From Anatilimnocola floriformis (GTDB lineage Bacteria > Planctomycetota > Planctomycetia > Pirellulales > Pirellulaceae), in contig NZ_JAMLFW010000001.1 of assembly GCF_024256385.1 (NCBI RefSeq), positions 5,828,001 to 5,892,000 on the forward strand: a stretch of 64,000 nucleotides of DNA, read 5' to 3'. The position numbers and the translations under genes are program-made. This document shows positions 1 to 9,881 of the stretch, in pieces; position 1 is the first letter of the stretch, and each line of letters opens with the position of its first letter. The notes below the pieces were generated by a model. The model was not told where the DNA came from. It was given only the letters and a program-made list of their open reading frames with translations, and did not search any database.

Positions 1-374
1 CGGTCGGTGAGTTCCACCATCGCCTGCGTATAGAATTCGAGTCGAGGTTTGGCGAACGTCGGTTGAATGAGTCGCCGCTGCCGCAGCCAGTTATCCCCTT
101 CGTTGATGAGCAAGCCGTTGCCCAGCAGCGGCCGCAGAAAAAAGCTGAGGGCGAAGTTCTTGATGAACTGCTTGTTGTCAGTAACCAGGACTTGTTCGAT
201 GTCATCAGGATGACTAAGGAGCATGCTCTTCCGCTGGCCGACGCGAAAGTAGGCAGCGTCGCCGTATTCGCGCTGGCAGGTCGAGAAAAAACCGAGAATA
301 TCCTTCCGCAGCGCCGGCAAACTACCGAGCAACCAACCGCCGCGCGGGCCGGGAAATTTAGTGAGAGCAGCCAT
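1..374 (-). CDS. Cytochrome P450, N-terminal part (runs off left edge)
   Basis: Reading the minus strand from an ATG at 374 gives 124 open codons to the window edge. The start MAALTKFPGPRGGWLLGSLP is the proline-rich hinge typical of P450s. It is followed by a segment of the type SHPDDIEQVLVTDNKQFIK and then NEGDNWLRQRRLIQPTF, the C-helix W-x-x-QR-x-x-x-x-P-x-F signature that contacts a haem propionate. P450s are haem monooxygenases; the substrate cannot be told because the I-helix, ExxR and Cys-ligand regions lie outside the window. No membrane anchor precedes the hinge, so it is probably soluble. The next gene downstream on this strand is outside the window. Confidence 0.85.
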   Translation of the reverse strand, partial: MAALTKFPGPRGGWLLGSLPALRKDILGFFSTCQREYGDAAYFRVGQRKSMLLSHPDDIEQVLVTDNKQFIKNFALSFFLRPLLGNGLLINEGDNWLRQRRLIQPTFAKPRLEFYTQAMVELTD

Positions 375-400
375 ACCAATATCTTACTGTCTGCACCCCG

Positions 401-1708
401 CTACACGCACCGCCCGGCCAGCATTCCCGTGGCAAACGCCGCTTGGAAGTTGTAACCACCGATCGGGCCATCGAGATCGAGCACTTCGCCAGCAAAGAAC
501 AAGCCAGGCATGAGCTTGCTCTGCATCGTCCGTGAATCGACTTCGGCTAGGTCCACACCACCCGCCGTGACTTCCGCTTTGGCATATCCGCGCGAGCCGC
601 TGGCGGAGATGCGGGCTTCCTTGATCCATCGCACCAACTGCGATCGCGCGGCCTTCGACATTTCAGCCGCGCGCGTCTCGGTCGAAACGCCCGCTTGTTG
701 AAAAATCTCTTCCGCCAGGCGGTGCGGAATCCACTTCTGCAAGATGCCGCCGATTTGCTTCTTACCCGCGGCAGCACACTGCTCGCGGATCCCTTCGTCC
801 AACAGATCAGACCGAATGTCGGGGACAAAATCGACCACTACATCGCACGCAGTCGGCTCCGGATGACCAGTCACCGTGCGGCTAATATCGAGCACCACCG
901 GCCCCGACAAACCAAAGTGCGTAAACAGCAGCGAGCCGCGGCGTTCATCCAGCCACGGCAACTTCTTCTTACCTTTCTTGCCTGCAGGGGCATTTCCCTC
1001 GTCCGCGGCTCCTCGCGCTTCGCCTCGACGATCGGCGATTCGCAGCACCACATCGGGCAGCGTCAATCCCGACAGCCGCAGCACCCACGGATCGTTCGTG
1101 GTGAGTGGCACGAGTGCTGGCTGCAGCGGAGTGATCTTATGACCAAATCCTTCGGCCCACGCGTAACCATCGCCGGTCGTGCCGCAGCCAGGATAGCTTT
1201 TACCGCCGGAGGTAATGAGAAGCTTACCCGCGACGAAGGTTTGCTTGTCGGTCGTTATCGTAAACGTGCCGTCCTGCTGCGAGATGGTTTGCACCGACTG
1301 CTCGAGCAACAGCGTCGCGCCGCTCCGATCGAAGCGTCGCATCAGCGCGCTCACCACATCGAGCGCCCGATCGCTGACAGGGAAGATCTTGCCGGTTTCC
1401 TCGCGCTTGGTCGGCACTCCTTCGTCTTCGATCAGCTTGATCAAATCATCGGGGCCGAGGATCGACAGGGCGGAGTGTAGAAACTGCCCCTGCTCGCGAT
1501 AGGCCGTGACGATGCCACGTTTGTCGGTCGCCTGCGTCAGGTTACAACGCGTACCGCCGGAAATAAGAATCTTCACGCCGGGCCGGCGGTTCTTTTCGAG
1601 CAGCAACACACGGTGGCCTTGAAAGGCAGCTTCGGCTGCACCCATGAGTCCAGCAGCGCCCGCACCGATGACGATCACATCCCAAACATCGGCAGGCGCT
1701 TCACTCAT
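401..1708 (-). CDS. BaiN/HI0933-family NAD(P)/FAD-dependent oxidoreductase
   Basis: The 435-residue product starts MSEAPADVWDVIVIGAGAAG, a Rossmann FAD-binding GxGxxG at the N-terminus. It continues with LLEKNRRPGVKILISGGTRCNLT, the hallmark of the HI0933/YhiN/BaiN flavoprotein family, and ends in DGPIGGYNFQAAFATGMLAG, the family's C-terminal FAD-contacting stretch. Length is normal (about 400-430). An upstream in-frame start would add 29 residues that do not resemble the family, so the ATG at 1708 is preferred. It lies 23 bp after the small membrane gene at 1732 and is probably co-transcribed with 1957-1732. The physiological substrate is unknown; clostridial BaiN acts on bile-acid intermediates, but most family members are uncharacterised. 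Confidence 0.88.
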   Translation of the reverse strand: MSEAPADVWDVIVIGAGAAGLMGAAEAAFQGHRVLLLEKNRRPGVKILISGGTRCNLTQATDKRGIVTAYREQGQFLHSALSILGPDDLIKLIEDEGVPTKREETGKIFPVSDRALDVVSALMRRFDRSGATLLLEQSVQTISQQDGTFTITTDKQTFVAGKLLITSGGKSYPGCGTTGDGYAWAEGFGHKITPLQPALVPLTTNDPWVLRLSGLTLPDVVLRIADRRGEARGAADEGNAPAGKKGKKKLPWLDERRGSLLFTHFGLSGPVVLDISRTVTGHPEPTACDVVVDFVPDIRSDLLDEGIREQCAAAGKKQIGGILQKWIPHRLAEEIFQQAGVSTETRAAEMSKAARSQLVRWIKEARISASGSRGYAKAEVTAGGVDLAEVDSRTMQSKLMPGLFFAGEVLDLDGPIGGYNFQAAFATGMLAGRCV

Positions 1709-1731
1709 CTCGGCCCAGAATTCTTTTCGGC

Positions 1732-1944
1732 TTAGACCAGCCAGTTGAGCACAAGGGCAACGAGAAAGATGCCGCCGATGAACGTCGTCATCCACACGGC
1801 AGTGTGCCAGGCATGACGCAAGATCGGACCGGGCAACTCATGACGTGTGGCGCCATACACCAGGCTGATGGCTACCAGCAGCGGCACGTAGTACCAGAGT
1901 TGATTGAAAGGCAACGCAGCGAGCAGCGGAAGATTGATAAGCAT
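1732..1944 (-). CDS. Small two-helix membrane protein
   Basis: A 70-residue protein made almost entirely of two hydrophobic helices (about residues 17-32 and 48-68) joined by a short polar loop ATRHELPGPILRHAWH. A GGAG motif lies about 9 bases before the ATG. It starts 12 bp after the stop of the polytopic protein at 1957, so the two look translationally linked. No family is recognised; it is probably an inner-membrane partner of its neighbour. Confidence 0.65.
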   Translation of the reverse strand: MLINLPLLAALPFNQLWYYVPLLVAISLVYGATRHELPGPILRHAWHTAVWMTTFIGGIFLVALVLNWLV

Positions 1945-1956
1945 GAGCTCGCTCCG

Positions 1957-2592
1957 TTACAGGGATTTGATGGCGGGTGATGGGCTGCTCTTCGGCGGAT
2001 CGTCCTTTTTCGGATCGCTCTTATCCTTCTTCTTTTTGTCGGCTGGTTCGCTCGGCGCCGGACCGGCGGCAGCATCCCAGATGGCAAAGAAGTTGAGCAA
2101 GCCGGCGATCATCGTATAGAGGACACCCATGTCGAAGCGCTGATTCAGCTGCCGATGCCAGCTGTTCAATTCCTGCGCCGAATTCGGCGGAGCCATCCAG
2201 CCGTTGAACAGTGGTGGCTTGTGACTTTTGACGCGCATCCGTTGCAAGACCGCAGGCATGGCCGGCAAGCCGGTGCCGGCCTGCAGCCAGAACGGCAAGG
2301 GAGCGAGCGAGGCAAACTTCGTAAAGATGCCACCAATGCCGCCGCCAGCGGGCGGATCTTGATTGGTGGGATTCATCGCATAGACCACGCGACCCTGCCC
2401 CAGCACCAGGCCAAAGAAAAAGATAGAGAGGATGCAAACCATGAACAGCAGCCCCTTACCGTACCGCCGTTGGTACAGGTGGCCGGCGCCGGGCCACAGC
2501 CAGGCGAGAATACCCGCGAGCCAAGGATTGCCGAGGTCGATCGTGATCGAAACCGACGGCGGAACAGCGGGTTTCTTGGAGGCGTCGTTCAT
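1957..2592 (-). CDS. DUF6677-like polytopic membrane protein
   Basis: A 211-residue protein beginning MNDASKKPAVPPSVSITIDL. It has a segment of the type PWLAGILAWLWPGAGHLYQRRYGKGLLFM, the Pro-Gly-x-Gly-His-x-Tyr-Q-R motif of the TM2/DUF6677-like group. Predicted helices are near 28-40, 50-67 and 155-175. A Lys/Asp/Pro-rich cytosolic tail (about 185-205) follows. Planctomycetes carry this family with no known function. It leads a short minus-strand run with the two-helix protein and the BaiN flavoprotein. Confidence 0.7.
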   Translation of the reverse strand: MNDASKKPAVPPSVSITIDLGNPWLAGILAWLWPGAGHLYQRRYGKGLLFMVCILSIFFFGLVLGQGRVVYAMNPTNQDPPAGGGIGGIFTKFASLAPLPFWLQAGTGLPAMPAVLQRMRVKSHKPPLFNGWMAPPNSAQELNSWHRQLNQRFDMGVLYTMIAGLLNFFAIWDAAAGPAPSEPADKKKKDKSDPKKDDPPKSSPSPAIKSL

Positions 2593-2755
2593 GGGCGTGC
2601 GGAGACTGCGGTGGGAAGGGGCCTGCCACTAATTCGTCGCAGCGCCGCCGATATTGTGACCGAACCCACCGCTGGCAACCAGGGCAGTTTGGCTGTTGGA
2701 CACGAGCCTGAAGCGCAAGCGAAGGAGCGCACTTTTCCTTCTTGTGGAGGTGGCC

Positions 2756-3349
2756 CTACGACACCATCTGCTTTTCGAACGCCGTGATCTTGGCTTCGTG
2801 CATCAGTGTGAGGGCGATGTCATCGAGGCCGTTCAGCATGTTGTGCTGGCGCGAGGGATCGATGGCAAAGGTCAACGCCAGGCCGTGATCATCCTTCACC
2901 GTGCAAGTCGCCAGATCGACGTGCAACTTGTAACCGGGATGCTTCGCGGCTCGCTGGAACAAATCCTCAACCTGCTCTTCGCTCAGTCGGATCGGCAGCA
3001 CGCCGTTCTTCGAGCAGTTGTTATAGAAGATGTCGGCAAAGGAAGGCGCGATCACGACGCGAAAGCCGTAGTTCTCGATGGCCCACACCGCATGTTCGCG
3101 GCTCGAACCGCAGCCGAAGTTGCGGCGGGCGAGCAATACCGTCGCGCCGCTATTCTTGGGCAGATTCAATTCAAAGGCCGGATCGTCCGTTGTGCCATCG
3201 GCGAGGTACCGCCAATCGAAGAACAAAAACGGGCCGTAGCCAGTTCGTTCGATCCGCTTGAGGAACTGCTTCGGAATGATCTGGTCGGTGTCGACATTGG
3301 CCCGATCCATCGCACAGACGAGACCGGTGTGTTGGGTGAAGGCTTGCAT
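2756..3349 (-). CDS. leuD: 3-isopropylmalate dehydratase small subunit
   Basis: The 197-residue product opens [21 protein letters not shown] and contains [13 protein letters not shown] and [18 protein letters not shown], the swivelling-domain motifs of LeuD. Length matches the roughly 200-residue bacterial form. With LeuC it forms the isomerase that turns 2-isopropylmalate into 3-isopropylmalate. The same enzyme, or a close homologue, turns citramalate into 3-methylmalate in the pyruvate route to isoleucine, which fits the cimA gene at 53637. It lies 104 bp downstream of leuC on the same strand; the gap holds a paired inverted repeat. Confidence 0.96.
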   Translation of the reverse strand: MQAFTQHTGLVCAMDRANVDTDQIIPKQFLKRIERTGYGPFLFFDWRYLADGTTDDPAFELNLPKNSGATVLLARRNFGCGSSREHAVWAIENYGFRVVIAPSFADIFYNNCSKNGVLPIRLSEEQVEDLFQRAAKHPGYKLHVDLATCTVKDDHGLALTFAIDPSRQHNMLNGLDDIALTLMHEAKITAFEKQMVS

Positions 3350-3356
3350 TTGAGGT

Positions 3357-3441
3357 AGCCCGTAGCGTTAGCGAGGGCGAGCGAATTTAGAGTGTGAGTT
3401 GGTTGGACGGAAAGAGGACTCCCTCGCTTACGCTACGGGCT
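3357..3441. repeat. Inverted repeat between leuC and leuD
   Basis: Two 21-base arms, 3357-3377 and 3421-3441, are inverted copies with one mismatch (core CCCGTAGCGTTAGCGAGGG on the left). They are separated by 43 bases. They fill most of the leuC-leuD gap, so a leuCD mRNA would carry a long hairpin there. No T-run follows, so it looks more like a processing or stability element, or a dispersed palindromic repeat, than a strong terminator. Confidence 0.75.
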
Positions 3442-3453
3442 TCCTGGCGGCAA

Positions 3454-4872
<1,419 letters not shown>

Positions 4873-4940
4873 GGCGATTTTGGCGAGCGGATTTGTGCAC
4901 TCACCCGGAAAGGAGAAAACAGCACTCAAGTAGGCGCAGC

Positions 4941-4979
4941 CACGGCGAAAAATACGCCGCCGTGAGACCTATAAGTATA
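4941..4979 (-). promoter_or_regulatory. Candidate leuCD promoter (-10) and leader hairpin
   Basis: On the minus strand a TATACT hexamer occupies 4974-4979. About one helical turn downstream, 4941-4964 forms a 7-bp stem CACGGCG/CGCCGTG with a 10-base loop, near the 5' end of a leader of roughly 95 bases. The -35 region is weak. This is suggestive only. Confidence 0.35.
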
Positions 4980-5052
4980 GCCGATTTCGACCGCCTCGGC
5001 GAGAGACTGCCGTGTGTAACTCTGCTCGCCGACCTGCGGACCACCGCACTCG

Positions 5053-6093
5053 CTATTTCAGCGATGAGCGGAGCGATTCCAACTGCTTCTTCAGATCTTC
5101 GAGCTGTTGCTGAGCCTTTTTCAGCTGATCGGTGTCGCCACTCTTCTTGGCCGCATCCTTCAAGCTGGCATCGGCTTCGGCGAGGGCTTTTTGGAGCGAC
5201 TCCAAACCTTCCACCAATTTCTTATCCGGAACCGGAGCAAACGCCGGCGCGATCGGCATCAGCGGAACAGCCCGGGCCGGCAGCGGAACCGGCACTGCAT
5301 CCGGAAACGCCGGCAGCACCGGAATCGCACCGGCCGGCGCAAACCCAATGCCGCCCATCTTCACCTCGACGCCCTTCGCCGCGTACTGCTCGTAAATCTT
5401 GTGAGCTTCGGCGTGCTTGCTCTTCAGCTCTTCGGCGTTTTTGACGTCGTATTTCTTCGTCTCTTCCTTACCGTCTTTCGTCTCGGTCACTTCCAGCTGC
5501 AGGCTCTTGTCGCCGTCTTCGACGATCTTCACCTTGCGGTCTTTGTCCTTGATCTCGGTCGTCTTCACGCCGTCTTCGACCTTGATTCGCGTTTCGACAC
5601 CACCACCAATGCCGCCGGCAATCGCGACTCGGGCCGCAGCGATCCGAATGCCGCCACCACCCACAGCGATCGGCATGCGAGCATTCGCGGGCACGTTTTG
5701 CGGAACGACCGGCGGCGGAGCAAGTGCTTCGCTGGCCCGACGCGATGCAGCGCCGAGATCTGCCTTGGAGATCCGCTCCAGGGCTTGCTTGGCCGCGTCT
5801 TTGACGCCGGCTTCACCCTTGTCGAAGTGCCCCTTCAAAATCTCGAAAGCCCGCATCGAAGTTTCGCGGCTGTCGCTGAGGGCAGCCTTCTCAAGAGCGG
5901 GAATGGCTTTCTCCAGCTCCGCGGCCAACTTCTTCGAAGCCGCTTGGCGATCGCCGAAGCTCTCGGCATCGAGCTGCTTGACAAGCGTGGCGATGTCGTC
6001 GGGCAAAGCCGGAGCCGCATCCTGAGCCGACGCCCAGCTACCAGTGACTAGCAGCCCCAAAACCAGCATCGAGCGGAACCAGGAAACCTTCAT
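5053..6093 (-). CDS. Secreted HEAT-repeat protein with C-terminal coiled coil
   Basis: A 346-residue protein with a clear signal peptide (about residues 1-24, ending SWASAQ). Residues 28-115 form two or three HEAT-like helical pairs (LVKQLDAESFGDRQAASKKL, then AIPALEKAALSD and so on), a layout common in planctomycete periplasmic proteins. The middle is Ala/Pro/Val-rich with charged stretches. The last 60 residues (from KKLVEGLESLQKAL) are heptad-patterned and predicted to be a coiled coil. It probably acts as an exported scaffold or binding protein; no catalytic motif is seen. It stands upstream of leuC on the same strand but with its own 180-bp gap. Confidence 0.75.
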   Translation of the reverse strand: MKVSWFRSMLVLGLLVTGSWASAQDAAPALPDDIATLVKQLDAESFGDRQAASKKLAAELEKAIPALEKAALSDSRETSMRAFEILKGHFDKGEAGVKDAAKQALERISKADLGAASRRASEALAPPPVVPQNVPANARMPIAVGGGGIRIAAARVAIAGGIGGGVETRIKVEDGVKTTEIKDKDRKVKIVEDGDKSLQLEVTETKDGKEETKKYDVKNAEELKSKHAEAHKIYEQYAAKGVEVKMGGIGFAPAGAIPVLPAFPDAVPVPLPARAVPLMPIAPAFAPVPDKKLVEGLESLQKALAEADASLKDAAKKSGDTDQLKKAQQQLEDLKKQLESLRSSLK

Positions 6094-6674
6094 CGCGGCA
6101 CCTCAACAACAAACGGCAGAAACGGCGTCGATCACAGAAATTGCTGCCCCGTATGTTACCGCACTGCAAGGAATCTTGCATCCTCATCACCGCCGCGGCC
6201 AACTGTCGCGCTCCGCACCATTCGGCGTCTGCGCTGGCCCCGCCGTAAGGGAACTTCGCTCGCGAGTTTTATAACACCTCACGCACTTTTCTAAACCTTC
6301 GAAAAGTCAGGCTGAGTCAGCACTTACGCCAAACCACCCGCAAAACCGTATAACACTTTATAACAGCGCCATTTTTGAACGTTGCCTCGTTTGGCAATCG
6401 CAAAACACTCTTCCAGCCAACAACTTGCCGCGAACGACCAAGCCGCAAACCCTTATTCTGTCCGCAGCGAATATAACCCCCGATATAACACGTCATCACC
6501 ACCGTATAACGGGCAATTCGTTCGCCAGCAAAGCAACTTGAAGTCGCTTGCCGTCAGGATCTACCAGTTTGCCAAGGAACGAGGCATCGGCCGGCGCCAA
6601 TGAATATGGCTTTGCCCAATAAGTCCGACTTGCCCAACAAGTCGCGCGGCTGCCCAATAAGTCCACGCCCAGCA
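6094..6674. other. Gene-poor spacer with TATAAC boxes and a short direct repeat
   Basis: No convincing gene is present. Six TATAAC hexamers lie on the plus strand at 6270, 6349, 6359, 6472, 6484 and 6505. A 13- to 14-base unit, TTGCCCAATAAGTC, recurs three times at 6612, 6630 (one change) and 6651. The stretch is visibly more AT-rich than its surroundings. Confidence 0.6.
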
Positions 6675-7046
6675 TCAAACCGGCGGCGGCTCAATCTTCG
6701 CTACGCTGAGCCTGCTTCGTAGCCAACCTCCCATAAACGCTCCGGCAGTTACAGTCGGCAACACGTATGGCAAGATGAGAACAACGCTGAACGCTTCTGG
6801 CCATCCGAACTTAGTCAGCATCCAGCTCTCCGCCCACCCGCAAGCAGCGATTGTTCCCAGCAGAATGCCAACCCAGCGATAGGGCGTTAGCAGCCCGCCG
6901 CAGAACGAAATCACCATTACGGCAAACAGGGGCGGCAGCGGACTCGGATGGGATATTGTGGGGGAGTTGATCCAATAGCCAAGAGCCAGCGCAATAGCCG
7001 TCACTGCGATGAAGACGCCAGCCAGCGAAGTGCGAGGACGGTCCAT
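6675..7046 (-). CDS. Small polytopic membrane protein, unknown function
   Basis: A 123-residue frame with four hydrophobic stretches (near 8-24, 38-52, 58-75 and 85-107). It begins MDRPRTSLAGVFIAVTAIAL, the style of small planctomycete membrane proteins with an N-terminal helix after a short basic segment. There is no clear ribosome binding site and the first ATG may not be the start. It ends in an AT-richer spacer. No family is recognised. Confidence 0.5.
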   Translation of the reverse strand: MDRPRTSLAGVFIAVTAIALALGYWINSPTISHPSPLPPLFAVMVISFCGGLLTPYRWVGILLGTIAACGWAESWMLTKFGWPEAFSVVLILPYVLPTVTAGAFMGGWLRSRLSVAKIEPPPV

Positions 7047-7071
7047 CCACGCATTAGAGCAAATTGGAGGA

Positions 7072-7110
7072 GCAGCCAGCGATGCCGATCTCGTTTCGCA
7101 AAGCGTTTCC
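7072..7110 (+). repeat. Direct repeat, copy 1 of 39 bp
   Basis: These 39 bases are identical to 7919-7957. They span the last 10 bases before an ATG and the first 29 bases of coding sequence in both places, so two different genes share the same first residues (MPISFRKAFP). Confidence 0.9.
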
Positions 7111-7477
7111 TTACGTGATCGGCGCGCTGTTGATCGCAGCAGTGGGCCGGGCGGCAGTATTTTTCTTCTATGGCACGATGGTGATTTCCACGATCAATCG
7201 CTTGGCAGATCGCTATCAGGAAGCGCAATCGGCGGTTCGCGAAATTTCCCAATTCCACGCCGGCAGCGGGAAATGGCCCACTGAAGCGGAAGCTCAGGCC
7301 ATTCTACGCAAGCACTCCGTTTCTCCGGACTGGGGTTACACAGCGCCCGATGCATACGTCGACACTCCGACTCTTGCCTTAGGCGGAGCCGCGCACGCGA
7401 GAGTCGTCCACTTCTTCGAGGAAGATGACGACCGTTGGGAGTTGAGAGTTGAAGGTGATGTATTCCGGCGATGGTAG
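7082..7477 (+). CDS. Membrane-anchored small protein sharing its start with the downstream binding protein
   Basis: The ATG at 7082 is preceded by GGAGGAG at 7066-7072, a well-placed ribosome binding site. The 131-residue product starts MPISFRKAFPYVIGALLIAA (one transmembrane helix, about 10-35). The rest is a soluble domain with LADRYQEAQSAVREISQFHA and WELRVEGDVFRRW and no recognised family. The first ten residues and the DNA around the start are identical to those of the oligopeptide-binding protein at 7929. The body is unrelated. The gene may have been formed by joining a copied start region to another sequence. Confidence 0.6.
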   Translation: MPISFRKAFPYVIGALLIAAVGRAAVFFFYGTMVISTINRLADRYQEAQSAVREISQFHAGSGKWPTEAEAQAILRKHSVSPDWGYTAPDAYVDTPTLALGGAAHARVVHFFEEDDDRWELRVEGDVFRRW

Positions 7478-7507
7478 TTCAATGCAGAGGTCGATCCTGA
7501 CAGAAAT

Positions 7508-7810
7508 GTGTATGACAACGATCGTTCCGAAATCAAACACCGCCATTATTTAAGTTTGGCTTCGTTACCTTTTTGGTGCAGCGCACTCCTCCTTTGGGCG
7601 ACCTTGATTGCGATTGTTGCCACCAGTAATTTTGGCTTGTCAGGGGCGTTTGTTGCCTCGTTCTCACTAATCGCCGCAACTGCCGCGATTGCTCGCTTAT
7701 TAAGGCTCAACGCCAATCGATTCGCCCTCTCGGCATTCCTGGCTGGCTTGATATTGACCGGCAGCTTGTTTCTGATTGCCCTGCTCGCGAATAGCGAATG
7801 GGTTGGTTAG
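7508..7810 (+). CDS. Small three-helix membrane protein, unknown
   Basis: A 100-residue frame from a GTG at 7508 with hydrophobic segments near 20-40, 44-62 and 75-94, and a basic segment LLRLNANR between them. It lies 30 bp after the preceding small gene and 118 bp before the binding-protein gene. The AT content is higher than in neighbours. No family is recognised; it could be non-coding. Confidence 0.45.
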   Translation: MYDNDRSEIKHRHYLSLASLPFWCSALLLWATLIAIVATSNFGLSGAFVASFSLIAATAAIARLLRLNANRFALSAFLAGLILTGSLFLIALLANSEWVG

Positions 7811-7918
7811 CACTCTGTTGTACACGCGGCAGTGAAAGCAACTGCTTGCCGCCGTTGCAATCCAGTCGGCCTCGCATTAGGTTGACCCGGCATTCAAGCC
7901 ACTTCCTTGGTTCCCGCC

Positions 7919-7957
7919 GCAGCCAGCGATGCCGATCTCGTTTCGCAAAGCGTTTCC
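7919..7957 (+). repeat. Direct repeat, copy 2 of 39 bp
   Basis: Identical to 7072-7110. It covers the start codon region of the oligopeptide-binding protein. Copy 1 has a GGAGGAG ribosome binding site just upstream; this copy does not. Confidence 0.9.
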
Positions 7958-9881
7958 CTATCTCATCGTCGCCATACAACTCGCCGCGGTGGCGTGGGCG
8001 GTGTCGATGCGGCCGTTGCCGCCGGCTGACTTCACGTTCGACAACGGCACGGAGTGTCAAACGCTCGACCCGGCCAAGGCCACCGGCAATCCCGAGAACC
8101 GCGTCATCAACGGTCTGTTCGAAGGGCTGCTCCGGCAGTTGCCGCCGAAGGAACTGAAGGGCCCGCACGAAAACACGCCCCTCACGGCCGAGCCGGCGAT
8201 GGCCGAGTCGTTCGATGTCTCCGCTGACGGCAAGACGTACACGTTTCACATTCGTAAGGACGCCGTCTGGTCCGATGGCTCACCGGTGACGGCCGACGAT
8301 TTCGAGTTCAGTTGGAAGCGAATGCTCCATCCCGAATCGGCCAGTCAATACACCTATCAGCTCTTCTACGTTAAAGGTGCCCAAGCCTTTAGCCAGAAGA
8401 AGATGGAAGGCGGCACGCCGATTGAAATCGAGCTGACCGATCGGCCGCAGCGCTATCAAACGTATCCCAGTGGCACGATGAAGCACGCTGTGCTGAAAGA
8501 GATTTTGAAGCATCCGGAGCCGGAGTATCCCAAGGGAATCTCGCCTGATGAAAAGACGGAGCTCGAATCGGATTGGAAAAAATCGTGGACCTATGTCGTC
8601 GACCTCGATGGCCAGACCGCGGCCTTCAGCCAGGAACCCGACGAAGCGATCAAGTTCGAAGGCAAGCCGCCGCAAGCCTGCCTGACGGTGATGACCGATT
8701 GGAAGAAAACGGTCGGCATCACGGCGAAAGATGAAAAGACCCTCGTCGTCGAGCTCAACAACAGCACGCCGTTCTTTCCCGAACTCGTCGCGTTCTATCC
8801 ACTCTATCCGGTCAATCGTCGCTGCGTCGAGAAGTACGGCTCGCCGGAATTCACGCAGCCCGGCAAGCTCGTTTCCAATGGCCCTTTCACGCTGGAACTG
8901 CGACAGCTCCGTGATCGCATCCGGCTGAAGAAGAATGAAAAGTATTGGCGGGCCGAGACGGTGAAGCTGAAGAACATCGACGCGCTCGCCCTACGTGATG
9001 AGACGACGGCGCTCAATATGTATCTGACTGGCCAGCTCGATTGGGCGACGACGATGCCGGCTGCGATGATTCCGCAGCTGAAGCGCGAGTTGAAAGATGA
9101 GTTCCCCTCGGCGCCGATGCTCACCGTTTATTTCTATCGCTTGAATACGAATCGGCCTGGCCTCGGCGACAAGCGGATTCGTCAGGCCCTGAATCTGGCC
9201 ATCGACAAGAAGAAGATCTGCGACTTCGTGACCAAGGCCGGCGAGGTTCCCGCAGCGACCTACGTGCCGCCGGGCATGGCCGGTTATGAAAGTCCGCCGG
9301 GTTTTGAATTTGATCCTGAGCGGGCCAAAAAACTCCTCGCCGAAGCGGGCTTTCCGGGCGGCCGCGGCATGCCTCATCTCGAGATTCTTTACAACGATTC
9401 GCCGGTGCTCCATCGCACGATTGCCGAGACGATTCAACAATCGTGGCGCGAGCACCTCGGGATTGATGTGCAACTCGGCGGCCTCGAGTGGGGCGTGTAT
9501 CTCGATGCACAAGACAAGATGGATTACTACATCTGCCGCGCCGGCTGGATCGCCGACTATCCCGACCCCAACACCTTCCTCGATATGTTCGTGACCGGCG
9601 GTTTGCAAAACATGACCGGCTGGGGAAACAAAGAATATGACACTCTGATCGACGCGGCTGGCAAAGAAGCCGATCCGCCGAAACGAATGAAAATACTGAA
9701 GGACGCGGAAGCTATCTTCCTCGACGAGATGCCGATCATTCCGATGTACTTCTATGTCTCGAAGAACCTGGTCAAGCCACACGTGAAAGGCTTTTGCAAC
9801 GACGTACAGGACCTGCATCCGCTCAACACCCTGGAGATCGATCGCGAGCTGAAGGCGAAGAACGTGGGAGCAGGCAAATGA
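7929..9881 (+). CDS. Oligopeptide ABC transporter substrate-binding protein (SBP family 5)
   Basis: A 650-residue protein of the OppA/DppA type. It has LDPAKATGNPENRVINGLFEGL near the N-terminus, then YTFHIRKDAVWSDGSPVTADD, the family signature, and C-terminal CRAGWIADYPDPNTFLDMFV. Instead of a lipobox it has an N-terminal hydrophobic helix (about 10-28) after MPISFRK, so it is probably anchored by an uncleaved helix. It is longer than E. coli OppA (543). An insert around residues 135-250, rich in charged residues, accounts for much of this. Its stop overlaps the start of the first permease (ATGA). It would bind peptides or similar solutes outside the cytoplasmic membrane. Confidence 0.92.
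   Translation: MPISFRKAFPYLIVAIQLAAVAWAVSMRPLPPADFTFDNGTECQTLDPAKATGNPENRVINGLFEGLLRQLPPKELKGPHENTPLTAEPAMAESFDVSADGKTYTFHIRKDAVWSDGSPVTADDFEFSWKRMLHPESASQYTYQLFYVKGAQAFSQKKMEGGTPIEIELTDRPQRYQTYPSGTMKHAVLKEILKHPEPEYPKGISPDEKTELESDWKKSWTYVVDLDGQTAAFSQEPDEAIKFEGKPPQACLTVMTDWKKTVGITAKDEKTLVVELNNSTPFFPELVAFYPLYPVNRRCVEKYGSPEFTQPGKLVSNGPFTLELRQLRDRIRLKKNEKYWRAETVKLKNIDALALRDETTALNMYLTGQLDWATTMPAAMIPQLKRELKDEFPSAPMLTVYFYRLNTNRPGLGDKRIRQALNLAIDKKKICDFVTKAGEVPAATYVPPGMAGYESPPGFEFDPERAKKLLAEAGFPGGRGMPHLEILYNDSPVLHRTIAETIQQSWREHLGIDVQLGGLEWGVYLDAQDKMDYYICRAGWIADYPDPNTFLDMFVTGGLQNMTGWGNKEYDTLIDAAGKEADPPKRMKILKDAEAIFLDEMPIIPMYFYVSKNLVKPHVKGFCNDVQDLHPLNTLEIDRELKAKNVGAGK

Noticed and set aside
2701-2727. 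GC-rich string CCTGAAGCGCAAGCGAAGGA near leuD
   Set aside because: Looks like a dispersed repeat, but no second copy is seen in this window, so it cannot be supported here.
6612-6663. Possible CRISPR-like repeat array
   Set aside because: Only three 13-base units with spacers of 5-7 bases; far too short for CRISPR, and no cas genes.
6496-6678. 60-codon minus-strand frame over the TGCCCAATAAGTC units
   Set aside because: Contains DLLG-like repeats and could be a pseudogene remnant, but no start signal or family; not reported as a gene.
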